From Aureimonas phyllosphaerae (GTDB lineage Bacteria; Pseudomonadota; Alphaproteobacteria; Rhizobiales; Rhizobiaceae), in assembly GCF_900113065.1 (NCBI RefSeq), contig NZ_FOOA01000021.1, forward strand, positions 1 through 64,000: a stretch of DNA of 64,000 bases, in the 5' to 3' direction. How positions within the stretch are numbered: position 1 is the stretch's first letter; each line of letters opens with the position of its first letter. Below the pieces are notes generated by a model, which had not been told where the DNA came from, searched no databases, and saw only the letters and a program-made list of their open reading frames with translations. Positions 37,859 through 46,889 of this stretch are shown here, one piece after another. Made by a program: the position numbers and the translations under genes.

Positions 37859-38886
37859 TTCAGAGTCTCCAGCCATTCGGCCATGGAACGGGTCTCGGCC
37901 TGCGGCAGCGTCGCGAACGACGGCATCTGGACGCCCGGCTTCTCGTGTTCGGTGAGCGCGATGAAGCGCTGGATGTTGTCGACGCTCATCGGCAGGATGC
38001 CGGCGCCCAGTGTTTCACGTGAAGCCAGATGCGTGAGGTCGGGGCCGACGAGGCCCACCGAGCCCGTGCCGCGCACCTGATGGCAGGCGCCGCAGCCGTT
38101 CGCCTCGAAGGCGGTGCGGCCGGGATGATCGAGGACGGCGGCGGGCGCCCGCTCGGCCTCGACGCGCGCGGCGAAGTCGGCCTCCGAGACGACCTTCACC
38201 ACGAAGCGCATCTGCGCGTGCGCGTCGCCGCAGAACTCGGCGCAGATGCCGTGGAACGTACCGGTGCGGGTCGGATCGAGGACGATGCGCGTGATGCGGC
38301 CGGGGATCGTGTCGACCTTGCCGGCGATGTTGGGCACCCAGAAGGAATGGATGACGTCGGGGCTCGACAGCAGGATCTCGGTGCGCTTGCCGACCGGGAT
38401 CCAGAGTTCGTTGGCCGAAGGCACGCCCTTGCCCGACAGGAACTTGGCGACGCCCGGCGTGTCGGGCGCCTCGTAGTGCACCCGCCACCAGAAGCGCTCG
38501 CCCGAGACCGCGATGCGCGGCCCATCAGCGGGCGCGCGAAAGCCCGGCATCATCTGGAGGCCGAAGACGAGAAGCGCGGTGAGGACGACCACGGGAAAGG
38601 CGACGCCGCCCCAAAGGATCAACTTGGTGCCGGTCCGCTCGCTATGCGCCTTGGGATGCGCTTTCGTCGCATAGACCGACAGGCCCATGACGAAGAGCCA
38701 GATCAGGACGGCGCCGCCCAGCATCCACCAGAAGAGGTGAAGGACCTCGGCGGATTCGGTGCCCGCCGGATCGAAGGTCGACTGCGGGCCGCGACAGGCG
38801 GCAAGCACGAGGGCGGCCCCTGCAAAGGCAACCGATCGGGCGATCCACGCAGATTGGGTGTGCAAGCGTTTCAGGTCGGCCCCCAT
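37855..38886 (-). CDS. ctaC: Cytochrome c oxidase subunit II with C-terminal cytochrome c (caa3 type)
   Basis: The 343-residue protein has a lipobox-like LVLAAC (about residue 31), two transmembrane helices (about 48-70, 88-112), a cupredoxin domain with CuA ligands in DVIHSFWVP and CAEFCGDAHAQM, and a fused cytochrome c domain with CGACH and a Met ligand in MPSF. This marks a caa3 oxidase that takes electrons from its own heme c. It is the first gene of a five-gene operon with 1-4 base overlaps throughout. Confidence 0.95.
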   Translation of the reverse strand: MGADLKRLHTQSAWIARSVAFAGAALVLAACRGPQSTFDPAGTESAEVLHLFWWMLGGAVLIWLFVMGLSVYATKAHPKAHSERTGTKLILWGGVAFPVVVLTALLVFGLQMMPGFRAPADGPRIAVSGERFWWRVHYEAPDTPGVAKFLSGKGVPSANELWIPVGKRTEILLSSPDVIHSFWVPNIAGKVDTIPGRITRIVLDPTRTGTFHGICAEFCGDAHAQMRFVVKVVSEADFAARVEAERAPAAVLDHPGRTAFEANGCGACHQVRGTGSVGLVGPDLTHLASRETLGAGILPMSVDNIQRFIALTEHEKPGVQMPSFATLPQAETRSMAEWLETLK

Positions 38887-39092
38887 GCTCGGACCGACGA
38901 GGCGCCCCCGCGCCGCGATCCCCCTCGACGGTCGACATGCTCAAGGAGCCGTCGCCCGTCTCTTCGGAACCTATGGCGCGCGACACATCCGGCCAGTGCA
39001 CAGCTGGCGGCTTCAGGCAGAATGCCGCAAGGCCGACGGATCGCTCCGCCAGCCTCACGAGGACGTGATGAGATAAGGGGTCGTGCGAGCCG

Positions 39093-39278
39093 TCAGTGGC
39101 GCGTTTCGCCCTCGTGACCGGCGTCGTGGGAATGGTCCGCCGGGCGTGCGTTCAGCCCCTGCGACCAACCCTCCATCCATTCGTTGCGCAGTGTCGAGCC
39201 GGCCGGATATTCGCAGGCCGACTTCGGCACGTTGTTCTGGAAGGCAAGCTTGCCCTGCTGAAATGCATCGGTTGCCAT
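39093..39278 (-). CDS. Rmf/CrpP-like small protein
   Basis: The 61-residue protein shows the Rmf/CrpP-like pattern: AFQQGKLAFQNN, a Cys-containing ACEYP-type segment and RNEWMEGWSQGL. Rmf dimerises 70S ribosomes in stationary phase in gamma-proteobacteria; alphaproteobacterial relatives are not well studied. The C-terminus is His-rich (HSHDAGHEGETRH). An exact EcfG-type promoter lies 35-59 bases upstream, which fits a stress or hibernation role. Confidence 0.75.
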   Translation of the reverse strand: MATDAFQQGKLAFQNNVPKSACEYPAGSTLRNEWMEGWSQGLNARPADHSHDAGHEGETRH

Positions 39279-39312
39279 GGGAAACGGCTCCTCTCCGGTT
39301 GCAGTGAAGCAA

Positions 39313-39337
39313 AACGGACAGAACGCCGCAGCGTTCC
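39313..39337 (-). promoter_or_regulatory. EcfG-type promoter (GGAAC-N16-CGTT) of the Rmf-like gene
   Basis: On the minus strand GGAAC (39333-39337) and CGTT (39313-39316) are 16 bases apart, an exact match to the general stress promoter consensus. It leaves a leader of roughly 27 bases before the start at 39278. Confidence 0.7.
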
Positions 39338-39356
39338 CGAGCCGTGCGACAGATCG

Positions 39357-39626
39357 TCAGATCCGGAGGCCGGTGCCAAGCCCCATCGAGGCGAGGATCA
39401 GCGCCGCATCGGGCTCCGCCTCGCCGACCGGAATGCCCAGCCCGTCGCGCACCGCCATCACCGCGATCTCGGCGTCCACCGTGTCGGGCACGTCGAAGAT
39501 GCGGATGCCGACCTCGCCGAGGTCGTCCTCCTGACGGCAGCGGCGGGCATGGGCGCGCGCGTCCACCACCGAGCGGAAGGCCTGAAACTTGCGGACGTCC
39601 TCGTAGTCCATGCGCACAACGAACAT
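39357..39626 (-). CDS. Conserved hypothetical protein, 89 residues
   Basis: The small soluble protein opens MFVVRMDYEDVRKF and has a VGIRIFDVPDTVDAEIAVMAVRDG central stretch with alternating hydrophobics (probable alpha/beta fold). I do not recognise the family. GGAGG lies 8 bases before the ATG. It is 78 bases upstream of the Rmf-like gene on the same strand; the EcfG-type promoter lies between them. Confidence 0.65.
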   Translation of the reverse strand: MFVVRMDYEDVRKFQAFRSVVDARAHARRCRQEDDLGEVGIRIFDVPDTVDAEIAVMAVRDGLGIPVGEAEPDAALILASMGLGTGLRI

Positions 39627-39811
39627 TTCTTGGGCCTCCGTTGCTGTTGAGGAAAAGTTAAGCATGGGTTGCGCCGATCGCCAAGCGAAACTCTCATGAC
39701 ACCTATGGGCATCCCCGCGCATGGTGTACGGGGCGCTTGAGAAGCGGCTTGCAACGCCGGGCGGCCGGCCCCACAACCGAAGTGGATCGCCTGGGAGGAC
39801 TGGCCGAGGAC

Positions 39812-40633
39812 ATGACCGCGCAGACCCATCCGACGCCGGGGCGCCTGCCCGCCGGCCAAGCGCCGCGCGTCGCGCTCTTCGTGACCTGCCTCGTCAACGT
39901 GATGCGCCCGGCCGTCGCCGAGGCGACGCGCGAGCTGCTGCTCGCGGCCGGCGCCCGCGTCGAGGTGCCCCTCGACCAGACCTGCTGCGGCCAGCCCGCC
40001 TTCAACTCCGGCGACGAGGCGGATGGCCAGGCAATGGCCCGCCGCCAGATCGAGGCGCTGGACGGCTACGACTACGTCGTCGCCCCGTCCGGCTCCTGCA
40101 TCGGCACGATCCGCCACACCTATCCCGAGACCTTCGCGGGCGATGCAGTCTGGGGCCCGCGCGCCGAGCGGCTGGCTGCGCGCGCCTTCGAGATCACGAG
40201 CTTCCTCGTCGACGTCCTCGGCTTCCATCCCGAGCCGACCCGTCCGGCCGACGCGCGCGCGACCTATCACGACACCTGCTCGGGCCTGCGCGAACTCGGC
40301 GTCCACGACCAGCCGCGCCGGCTCTTGGGAAGCGTTCCGGGACTGGAAATGGTGCCGCTGCCCGATGCCAACGTGTGCTGCGGCTTCGGCGGCACGTTCT
40401 GCGTGAAATATCCGGCGATCTCCAACGCCGTGGTCGACGAGAAGGCGCGCGCGATCGAGGGCACCGGGGCCGACATCCTCCTCGGCGGCGATCTCGGCTG
40501 CCTCATGAACATGGCCGGGCGCCTCGGCCGGCGTGGCTCGAGCGTCCGGGCCTTCCACACGGTGGAGGCGCTGACCGGACGGCTCGCGACGCCGGCGATC
40601 GGCGAGGCGCCCGGCCGGGAGACGAAACGATGA
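39812..40633 (+). CDS. lutA: L-lactate utilisation protein LutA (Fe-S oxidoreductase)
   Basis: The 273-residue protein has two CCG domains: TCCGQPAFNSGD and NVCCGFGGTFCVKYP, with matching FVTCLVN, YHDTCSGLRELG and GGDLGCLMN. These cysteine motifs bind Fe-S clusters in the LutABC complex, which oxidises L-lactate to pyruvate in the cytosol. The start at 39812 follows GAGGA. Overlaps lutB as ATGA. Confidence 0.92.
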   Translation: MTAQTHPTPGRLPAGQAPRVALFVTCLVNVMRPAVAEATRELLLAAGARVEVPLDQTCCGQPAFNSGDEADGQAMARRQIEALDGYDYVVAPSGSCIGTIRHTYPETFAGDAVWGPRAERLAARAFEITSFLVDVLGFHPEPTRPADARATYHDTCSGLRELGVHDQPRRLLGSVPGLEMVPLPDANVCCGFGGTFCVKYPAISNAVVDEKARAIEGTGADILLGGDLGCLMNMAGRLGRRGSSVRAFHTVEALTGRLATPAIGEAPGRETKR

Positions 40634-42075
40634 GCGCCACCAGCCAGCGGGCCGAGCTCGATTTTCACGCCCGCACCCGCGAGGCGCTCGCCGACGACTG
40701 GCTGAAGGTCGCGATCGACCGCACCACGGGCACCGCCCGCACCAAGCGCGCGGCGATCGTCGGCCAGTGGCCGGACTTCGCGGTGGCGCGCGAGCGCGGT
40801 CGCCAGATCAAGGACCACGTCGTCGCCAACCTCGGCCACTACCTCGCCGAGTTCGAGCGGAACGCGACCGCGAACGGGGCGGTCGTCCACTACGCGGCAA
40901 CCTCGGACGAGGCCTGCCGCATCGTCGTCGATCTCTGCCGCAAGGCGGGGGCGAAAAGTGCGACGCGTTCCAAATCCATGCTCGGCGAGGAGATCGGCCT
41001 GCCGCACGCGCTGGAGGCGGCCGGCATCAGCCGGGTCGAGACGGATCTCGCCGAGCATATCGTCCAGCTCGCGGGCGAGCGGCCGAGCCACATCATCTGG
41101 CCGGCCATGCACAAGACGCGCGAGCAAATCTCCGAACTCTTCAAGGCGTCCCACGCCGAGCCGCACCGCGAGGAAACGCCGGAAGCCATGGCCGCCTCCG
41201 CCAGGCGGCACCTGCGCCGGCGCTTCCTCGCCGCCGAGGTCGGCATCTCCGGCGCCAATTTCCTCGTCGCCGACACGGGCTCGGTCTGCACCGTGACCAA
41301 CGAGGGCAACGCGGAGATGACGACGACGCCGCCACGCGTCCACATCGTGACGGCCGGCATCGAGAAGCTGGTGCCCTCGATGGGTCATGCGGCGATGATG
41401 CTGCGGCTGCTCGTACGCTCGGCGACGGGGGCGGCGCTCACGCAGTACACGACCTTCCACACCGGGCCGAAGCGGGCGGGCGATCTCGACGGGCCGGAGG
41501 AGATGCACATCGTCCTCGTCGACAACGGGCGCACGAGGATGCTCGCCGACCACGCGCTGCGCGACATGCTCCGCTGCATCCGCTGCGGCGCCTGCATGAA
41601 CCATTGCCCGGTCTTCAACCAGATCGGCGGCCACGCCTATGGCGGCACCTATCCCGGCCCGATGGGCGCGGTGCTCACCCCGGTCTTCGACGGGCTGACG
41701 GAGAAGACCCGCGATCTTGCCCACGCCTGCACCCTGAACGGACGCTGCCGCGAGGTCTGCCCGGTCGATATTCCGCTGCCGACGCTCATCAAGGGCTGGC
41801 GCGAGCGGAGCTGGCGCGAGGGACTGGAGCCGCGCTCGATGCGCTATGGATTGAGCCTCTTCACCCTCGCCGCCACCCGCCCGCGCCTCTATCGCCTCAG
41901 CACGGCGATGGCTGGCCGGGTGCTGCGCTTGATAGGCGGCCGGCGCGGCGCGATCGCGAAGCTTCCGGGTCTTGCCGGCGCCTGGACGCTCCACCGCGAC
42001 ATGCCGGCGCCCCCTCCGGGGCCGACCTTCCTAGAGCGGGAGGCCGCGCGGCAGAAGCGCGAGGGCGGACGGTGA
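40630..42075 (+). CDS. lutB: L-lactate utilisation protein LutB (ferredoxin-like)
   Basis: The 481-residue protein has a LUD domain (about 60-290; SKSMLGEEIGL, SGANFLVADTGSV) and two 4Fe-4S motifs: CIRCGACMNHCPVF and CTLNGRCREVCPVDIPL. It is the electron-carrying core of LutABC. The start overlaps lutA as ATGA and its stop overlaps lutC as GTGA, so the three are coupled. No lactate permease or regulator is adjacent. Confidence 0.95.
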   Translation: MSATSQRAELDFHARTREALADDWLKVAIDRTTGTARTKRAAIVGQWPDFAVARERGRQIKDHVVANLGHYLAEFERNATANGAVVHYAATSDEACRIVVDLCRKAGAKSATRSKSMLGEEIGLPHALEAAGISRVETDLAEHIVQLAGERPSHIIWPAMHKTREQISELFKASHAEPHREETPEAMAASARRHLRRRFLAAEVGISGANFLVADTGSVCTVTNEGNAEMTTTPPRVHIVTAGIEKLVPSMGHAAMMLRLLVRSATGAALTQYTTFHTGPKRAGDLDGPEEMHIVLVDNGRTRMLADHALRDMLRCIRCGACMNHCPVFNQIGGHAYGGTYPGPMGAVLTPVFDGLTEKTRDLAHACTLNGRCREVCPVDIPLPTLIKGWRERSWREGLEPRSMRYGLSLFTLAATRPRLYRLSTAMAGRVLRLIGGRRGAIAKLPGLAGAWTLHRDMPAPPPGPTFLEREAARQKREGGR

Positions 42076-42713
42076 GTGCGCGCGATGCGATCTTCAGCGC
42101 GATCGGGCGAGCCCTGGGCCAGCCGGCGGACCCCGCCGCCATCCGGGCCGAGGCCGACGCACTGCTGTCAGAGCCCGAGCGCGTGCGCCCGCGTCTGCCG
42201 GAAGGCGATCTCGTCACCCTGTTCGAGGCGGCCGTGAAGCGCCTGCCGCCGGGTGCATCCTCCGAGCGCCTCGCAAGCCTCGGCGACGTGCCGGCGGCCT
42301 GCGCGCGGCGCCTCGCCGCGCTTGGCATTGCGCCCACGCTGAAAATCCAGCCGCTGCCCGATCTCGAGCGCCTCGACTGGCCGGCGGCCGGCCTTGCCGC
42401 CTCCGTCGAGGTCGACGATCGCGTGTCCGTATCGTTGGTGGAGAGGGGAATCGCCGAGACGGCGAGCCTCGTCCTGCGCTCGGGGCCGGAAATGGCGATC
42501 CTCGATGCCTTCCTGCCGCTGCATCACATCGCGGTGCTGCGCGCGGGCGACATCGTCGCCTATCTCGAGGATGCGGTGGCCGGGGCGGATCTCGCCCGCT
42601 CGCGCAACCTCGTCGTCGTCACCGGCCCGAGCGGCACCACCGACATCGAGGGCAGCCTCGTGATCGGCGTCCACGGACCGGCCACGCTGCACATCCTTCT
42701 GGTCGAGGACTAA
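42072..42713 (+). CDS. lutC: L-lactate utilisation protein LutC
   Basis: The 213-residue LUD-domain protein ends TDIEGSLVIGVHGPATLHILLVED, the conserved LutC/YkgG C-terminus (TSDIE and GVHGP). It completes LutABC. The start is a GTG at 42072 overlapping lutB. A small hairpin follows the stop. Confidence 0.92.
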   Translation: MSARDAIFSAIGRALGQPADPAAIRAEADALLSEPERVRPRLPEGDLVTLFEAAVKRLPPGASSERLASLGDVPAACARRLAALGIAPTLKIQPLPDLERLDWPAAGLAASVEVDDRVSVSLVERGIAETASLVLRSGPEMAILDAFLPLHHIAVLRAGDIVAYLEDAVAGADLARSRNLVVVTGPSGTTDIEGSLVIGVHGPATLHILLVED

Positions 42714-42723
42714 GGATGCCCGG

Positions 42724-42742
42724 CGCGGCCACTCAGGCCGCG
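42724..42742. terminator. Small hairpin between convergent lutC and response regulator
   Basis: CGCGGCC pairs with GGCCGCG around ACTCA; no T run follows on either strand. The stop codon of the response regulator gene is in the loop. Confidence 0.3.
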
Positions 42743-43119
42743 AGGCTCCCGATCGCCTCGGCGAGGTCGCGGGCTGAATAGGGCTTGCGCAGGACCCCGG
42801 TGCGCGGCCCCTCGAGCGCCGCCGCCGACAGGTCGTCGACATTGCCGGTCGCAAACAGAAGCCCGAGATCGGGCTGCAGCGCGCGCAGCGCCTGCGCCAG
42901 ATCGTCGCCGCGCATGTCTGGCAGCGACAGGTCGAGCACCGCCACGTGGCAGGTCCCGTCGCGGCCAAGGGCACGCAAGGCCTCGCCACCGTTGGCAAAT
43001 TCCGAGACGGAGTAGCCGGCGTCTTCGATCCACTCGGCGGTGAGCGCGCGGATCATCGGATCGTCCTCGACCAGCATGACCTTGCCCTGCTCCGACAGAT
43101 TGTGTTCGAAAACGCTCAT
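42733..43119 (-). CDS. Single-domain response regulator (CheY-like)
   Basis: The 128-residue protein is a lone receiver domain: acidic pocket VEDDP (19-20), phospho-acceptor Asp63 in VLDLSLPDM, Thr in FATGN and Lys in RKPYS. No output domain. It is divergent from the LOV hybrid kinase, whose own C-terminal receiver is similar in its TTGY and NKPYS motifs. It may be the kinase's phosphorylation target or sink. Start at 43119; no strong SD. Confidence 0.88.
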   Translation of the reverse strand: MSVFEHNLSEQGKVMLVEDDPMIRALTAEWIEDAGYSVSEFANGGEALRALGRDGTCHVAVLDLSLPDMRGDDLAQALRALQPDLGLLFATGNVDDLSAAALEGPRTGVLRKPYSARDLAEAIGSLAA

Positions 43120-43132
43120 CACCGCCTTTCCC

Positions 43133-43149
43133 GTTCGCATCGCGCGAAC
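43133..43149. promoter_or_regulatory. Inverted repeat in the response regulator/LOV kinase promoter region
   Basis: GTTCGC-N5-GCGAAC is a perfect 6-base inverted repeat in the 98-base divergent intergenic region, a candidate operator. No binding protein is suggested by sequence. Confidence 0.35.
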
Positions 43150-43217
43150 ATGTCTTGCTCGCAAGCCATATCAGACCGGACGGCTCCCGTCCCCCGTCTC
43201 GTCGTCACAGGGCCGCC

Positions 43218-44846
43218 ATGACCAACCGTTTCGACAGCCCCCCGCCTTTCGACGGTCCTCGGCCGACGGTGCGCTCCAGCGCCGCGGGGCGGCTGGACAG
43301 CCATGACGACATCTTCTTTGCCGCCGTCGAGACGACGCGCATGCCGATGACGGTGACCGATCCCTACCAGCCCGACAACCCCATCGTCTTCGCAAACAAC
43401 GCCTTCATCCAGATGACGGGCTACTCGCGCGAGGAGATCGTCGGCAACAACTGCCGCTTCCTGCAGGGGCCGGACACCGATCGCGCGACGATCGCCGAGG
43501 TGCGGGCTGCGATCGAAAGCCGCAGCGAGATGGCGACGGAGATCCTGAACTACCGCAAGGACGGCTCGACCTTCTGGAACGCGCTCTTCATCTCGCCGGT
43601 CTACGATCCCGACGGAAAGCTCGTCTATTTCTTCGGCTCGCAGCTCGACGTGTCGCGCCGGCGCGACGCCGAGGAAGGGCTGCGGCAGGCGCAGAAGATG
43701 GAGGCGCTCGGGCAGCTCACGGGCGGCATCGCGCACGACTTCAACAACCTCCTGCAGATCGTCACCGGCTATGTCGAGGTGATCGCGGCCCAGCTCGACC
43801 GGCCGGAGATCGACCGGGCCCGTACGGTGCGCGCGGTGGAGAACGTGCGCTCGGCCTCGGCCCGCGCCGTCACGCTGACGCAGCAGCTCCTGGCGTTCGC
43901 CCGCAAGCAGCGGCTGGAGGGGCGGCTCGTCAACCTCAATGGCCTCGTCAAGGGCATGAGCGACATCGCCGCGCGCACGCTCGGCGACCAGATCACGGTC
44001 GAGACCGATCTCGCGCCCGATCTCGTCACCTGCCGCATCGACCCGACGCAGGCCGAGGTCGCTCTCCTCAACATCCTGATCAACGCGCGCGACGCCATGT
44101 CGGCGTCCGCCGGGGGCACGGTGCGCATCCGCACGCGCAACCGGCAGGTCTCGATCGAGGACGCCGTCCATCTCGACGGCGTGGTGCCGGGCGCCTTCGT
44201 CTCGGTCTGCGTCGAGGACACGGGATCGGGCATGCCGCGCGAGGTGCTGGCCCGCGTCCTCGACCCGTTCTTCACCACCAAGGAGGAGGGCAAGGGCACG
44301 GGCCTCGGCCTCTCGATGGTCTACGGCTTCGCCAAGCAGTCCGGCGGCACGGTGCACATCACCTCGCGCGAGGGCGAGGGCACCACGGTCGAGCTCCTGT
44401 TTCCCGCGGCGGTCGGCGACGAGACGGTCTCGCCCCAGCGCGTGCGCATCACCGAGCGGCAGGGCCACGAGCGCATCCTCGTGGTGGACGACCGGGCCGA
44501 GGTCGCCGAACTCGCGCGCGACATGCTGGAGGACCAGGGCTACACGGTCACGGTCGAAACGACGCCGCTCGCCGCGCTCCGGCGCCTCGAAGCGGGCGAG
44601 CCCTTCGACATGCTGTTCTCCGACCTCGTGATGCCGGGCGGGATGAACGGCGTCGTGCTGGCGCGCGAGGCGCGGCGGCTGCGCCCGCGCATCCGCATCC
44701 TCCTCACCACCGGCTACGCGCAGGCGTCGCTGGAGCGCTCGGACGCCGGCGGCACCGAGTTCGACATCATCAACAAGCCCTATTCGCGCCACGACCTCAC
44801 CCGCAAGGTGCGCGTCGTGCTCGACGGGCCGACCGGGGTCGGCTGA
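43218..44846 (+). CDS. LOV-domain hybrid histidine kinase with receiver
   Basis: The 542-residue soluble protein has a PAS/LOV domain (about 30-150) with the photoactive Cys79 in GNNCRFLQG and [11 protein letters not shown], a HisKA domain with His173 in [10 protein letters not shown], an HATPase_c domain (N box [28 protein letters not shown]) and a C-terminal receiver (about 420-540; VVDDR, Asp469 in [14 protein letters not shown]). It should bind FMN and switch kinase output on blue light. The target is unknown; the divergent single-domain regulator is the obvious candidate. Confidence 0.95.
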   Translation: MTNRFDSPPPFDGPRPTVRSSAAGRLDSHDDIFFAAVETTRMPMTVTDPYQPDNPIVFANNAFIQMTGYSREEIVGNNCRFLQGPDTDRATIAEVRAAIESRSEMATEILNYRKDGSTFWNALFISPVYDPDGKLVYFFGSQLDVSRRRDAEEGLRQAQKMEALGQLTGGIAHDFNNLLQIVTGYVEVIAAQLDRPEIDRARTVRAVENVRSASARAVTLTQQLLAFARKQRLEGRLVNLNGLVKGMSDIAARTLGDQITVETDLAPDLVTCRIDPTQAEVALLNILINARDAMSASAGGTVRIRTRNRQVSIEDAVHLDGVVPGAFVSVCVEDTGSGMPREVLARVLDPFFTTKEEGKGTGLGLSMVYGFAKQSGGTVHITSREGEGTTVELLFPAAVGDETVSPQRVRITERQGHERILVVDDRAEVAELARDMLEDQGYTVTVETTPLAALRRLEAGEPFDMLFSDLVMPGGMNGVVLAREARRLRPRIRILLTTGYAQASLERSDAGGTEFDIINKPYSRHDLTRKVRVVLDGPTGVG

Positions 44847-44898
44847 GGCCAACTTCGCCATACCGGTTTGCCGGGCGATGCTGTAGGAGCCTCGCTCC

Positions 44899-46293
44899 AT
44901 GTGGCAGCGGACGATCGACATCCCCTCTCCCGCCGAGGCGGCGGCGCGGCTGCGCGGGCTCGGCGGCCTCGCATGGCTGGATTCGGCCCGCCTGCATCCG
45001 AGAAACGGCCGCTGGTCGATCCTGGCCGCGGCACCCTTCGCGCGCTTCGACGCCGACCTTTCCGGCACCTGGCTCGACGGCGCCCTTCTCGGCCTACCGC
45101 CGTTCGAAGCGCTCGATGCGCTGCTCCGGCGCTACCGGAGCGAGCGGGAGGCCGACGCCCCGCCCTTCGCCGGAGGTCTCGTCGGCACGATCGACTTCGA
45201 GGCCGGCCATCTCCTCGAAGACCTCCATCGGCCGGCGGGCTTCGATTCGCGGCGCCCACTCCTCGGCTTCGGCCTCTACGACACCGCCCTCGTTTTCGAC
45301 CACGAGGATGGCACGGCCCGCCTCGTCTCCGCCGGCTTTTCACCGACGCTCGATGCGGCGGCCCCCTTTGCCGACCGGCAGCGGCGGGCCGGGGAACGGC
45401 TCGATCTCTTCGAGGCCGCGCTGGCCGCCCCCGCGCCCGCCCTCGGCGCCCTGCCCGCCACCGGGCCCCTCTGGCGTTCGAGCCGCGACGCTGCCGCCTA
45501 TGCCGCCGATGTCGAGCGCGTGAAGGCGCTGATCCTCGACGGCGAGGTCTACCAGGCCAATCTGTCGCGCCGGCTCCGGGCCGTACTGCCTGAAGGCTTC
45601 GATCCGTTCGCCCTGTATCTGCGGCTGCGCGCCGTGAACCCCGCGCCCTACGCCGCCTTCCTCGAGGAGCCGCACCGCACGGTCGCCTCCGCTTCGCCCG
45701 AGCTCTTCCTGCGCCTTCGCGATGGCCATGTGGAGACGCGCCCGATTAAGGGCACGATCCGGCGCTCAGGCGACGAAGCGGCCGACCGGGCCGCCGCCGA
45801 GGCTCTTCTCGCCTCGCCGAAGGACCGGGCCGAGAACGTCATGATCGTCGATCTCCTGCGCAACGACCTGTCGCGCGTGTGCGAGCCGGATTCGGTCGAC
45901 GTGCCCGAGCTTTGCGCGCTGGAGTCCTATGCCGGGCTGCACCACCTCGTGTCGGCCGTCACCGGGCGTCTCCGGCCGGGCCTCGGCGTCGGGGCGCTGA
46001 TCGCCGCGGCCTTTCCCGGCGGCTCGATCACCGGCGCGCCGAAGATCCGCGCGACCGATATCGTGGCCACGATCGAAGGCGCGCCGCGCGGGCTCTATTG
46101 CGGCTCGGTCGCCGCACTCTCGTTCTGCGGCGCGGCGGACCTGTCGATCTCGATTCGCACGCTGGAGTTCGAGCCGGGCACCGTCTCGTTCGGCACCGGC
46201 GGCGGCGTGACGATCCTGTCCGACGGGCCGGCGGAATGGGCGGAGACCGAGACCAAGGCCGCGCGCATCCTCGCCGCGTTCGAGGCCCCATGA
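44899..46293 (+). CDS. pabB: Aminodeoxychorismate synthase component I (PabB)
   Basis: The 464-residue protein has a chorismate-binding domain (about 190-460) with the PabB-specific PIKGTI motif, whose Lys distinguishes it from TrpE (PIAGT), plus YQANLSRR, LLRNDLSRV and GAPKIRA. With PabA it makes 4-amino-4-deoxychorismate for folate. The N-terminal part is less conserved. Its stop overlaps pabA as ATGA. Confidence 0.93.
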   Translation: MWQRTIDIPSPAEAAARLRGLGGLAWLDSARLHPRNGRWSILAAAPFARFDADLSGTWLDGALLGLPPFEALDALLRRYRSEREADAPPFAGGLVGTIDFEAGHLLEDLHRPAGFDSRRPLLGFGLYDTALVFDHEDGTARLVSAGFSPTLDAAAPFADRQRRAGERLDLFEAALAAPAPALGALPATGPLWRSSRDAAAYAADVERVKALILDGEVYQANLSRRLRAVLPEGFDPFALYLRLRAVNPAPYAAFLEEPHRTVASASPELFLRLRDGHVETRPIKGTIRRSGDEAADRAAAEALLASPKDRAENVMIVDLLRNDLSRVCEPDSVDVPELCALESYAGLHHLVSAVTGRLRPGLGVGALIAAAFPGGSITGAPKIRATDIVATIEGAPRGLYCGSVAALSFCGAADLSISIRTLEFEPGTVSFGTGGGVTILSDGPAEWAETETKAARILAAFEAP

Positions 46294-46889
46294 TCCTCGT
46301 TCTCGACAACTACGACAGCTTCACCCACAACCTCGCGCGCTATCTCGAGCGGCACGGCGCGGCGGTCTCGGTGGTGCGCAGCGACCGGGTCGATCTCGCC
46401 GGCATCCGTGCGCTCGCGCCGCGCGCGCTCGTCCTGTCGCCCGGCCCCTGCGGCCCCGCGGAGGCGGGCATCTGCCTGGAGGCCGTCGGCGCGCTGTCGG
46501 GCCGGATCCCGATCCTCGGCGTGTGCCTCGGGCATCAGGTGATCGGCCTGCGGTTCGGCGGTCGCGTCGAGCGCGCCGAGGAGCCCATGCACGGGCGCGC
46601 CTCGCTGCTCGAGCACGACGGCGAGGACCTGTTCGAGGGTCTCGCCCGGCCGCTCGAGGCCGGGCGCTACCACTCGCTGATCGTGCGCGAAACGGAGGAG
46701 ATGGCAGAGCACCTGAGGGTCACCGCCCGCTCGCCCGCCGGCGAGATCATGGCCCTGTCGCACCGTACCCATCCGACCTTCGGGATCCAGTTCCATCCCG
46801 AATCCGTGCTGACGCCGGACGGTGATCGGCTTCTCCGGCGGTTTCTCGATCGCTCCAGCGCCTGGTGGGACGATCAGGCCGGCAGCTGA
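46290..46889 (+). CDS. pabA: Aminodeoxychorismate synthase component II (PabA), glutamine amidotransferase
   Basis: The 199-residue class I amidotransferase opens LVLDNYDSFTHNL and has the nucleophile Cys in GVCLGHQ and the His-Glu pair in QFHPES. It supplies ammonia to PabB. It could in principle also serve anthranilate synthase, but the overlap with pabB favours folate. Its 3' end overlaps the convergent 79-residue gene by 16 bases. Confidence 0.93.
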   Translation: MILVLDNYDSFTHNLARYLERHGAAVSVVRSDRVDLAGIRALAPRALVLSPGPCGPAEAGICLEAVGALSGRIPILGVCLGHQVIGLRFGGRVERAEEPMHGRASLLEHDGEDLFEGLARPLEAGRYHSLIVRETEEMAEHLRVTARSPAGEIMALSHRTHPTFGIQFHPESVLTPDGDRLLRRFLDRSSAWWDDQAGS

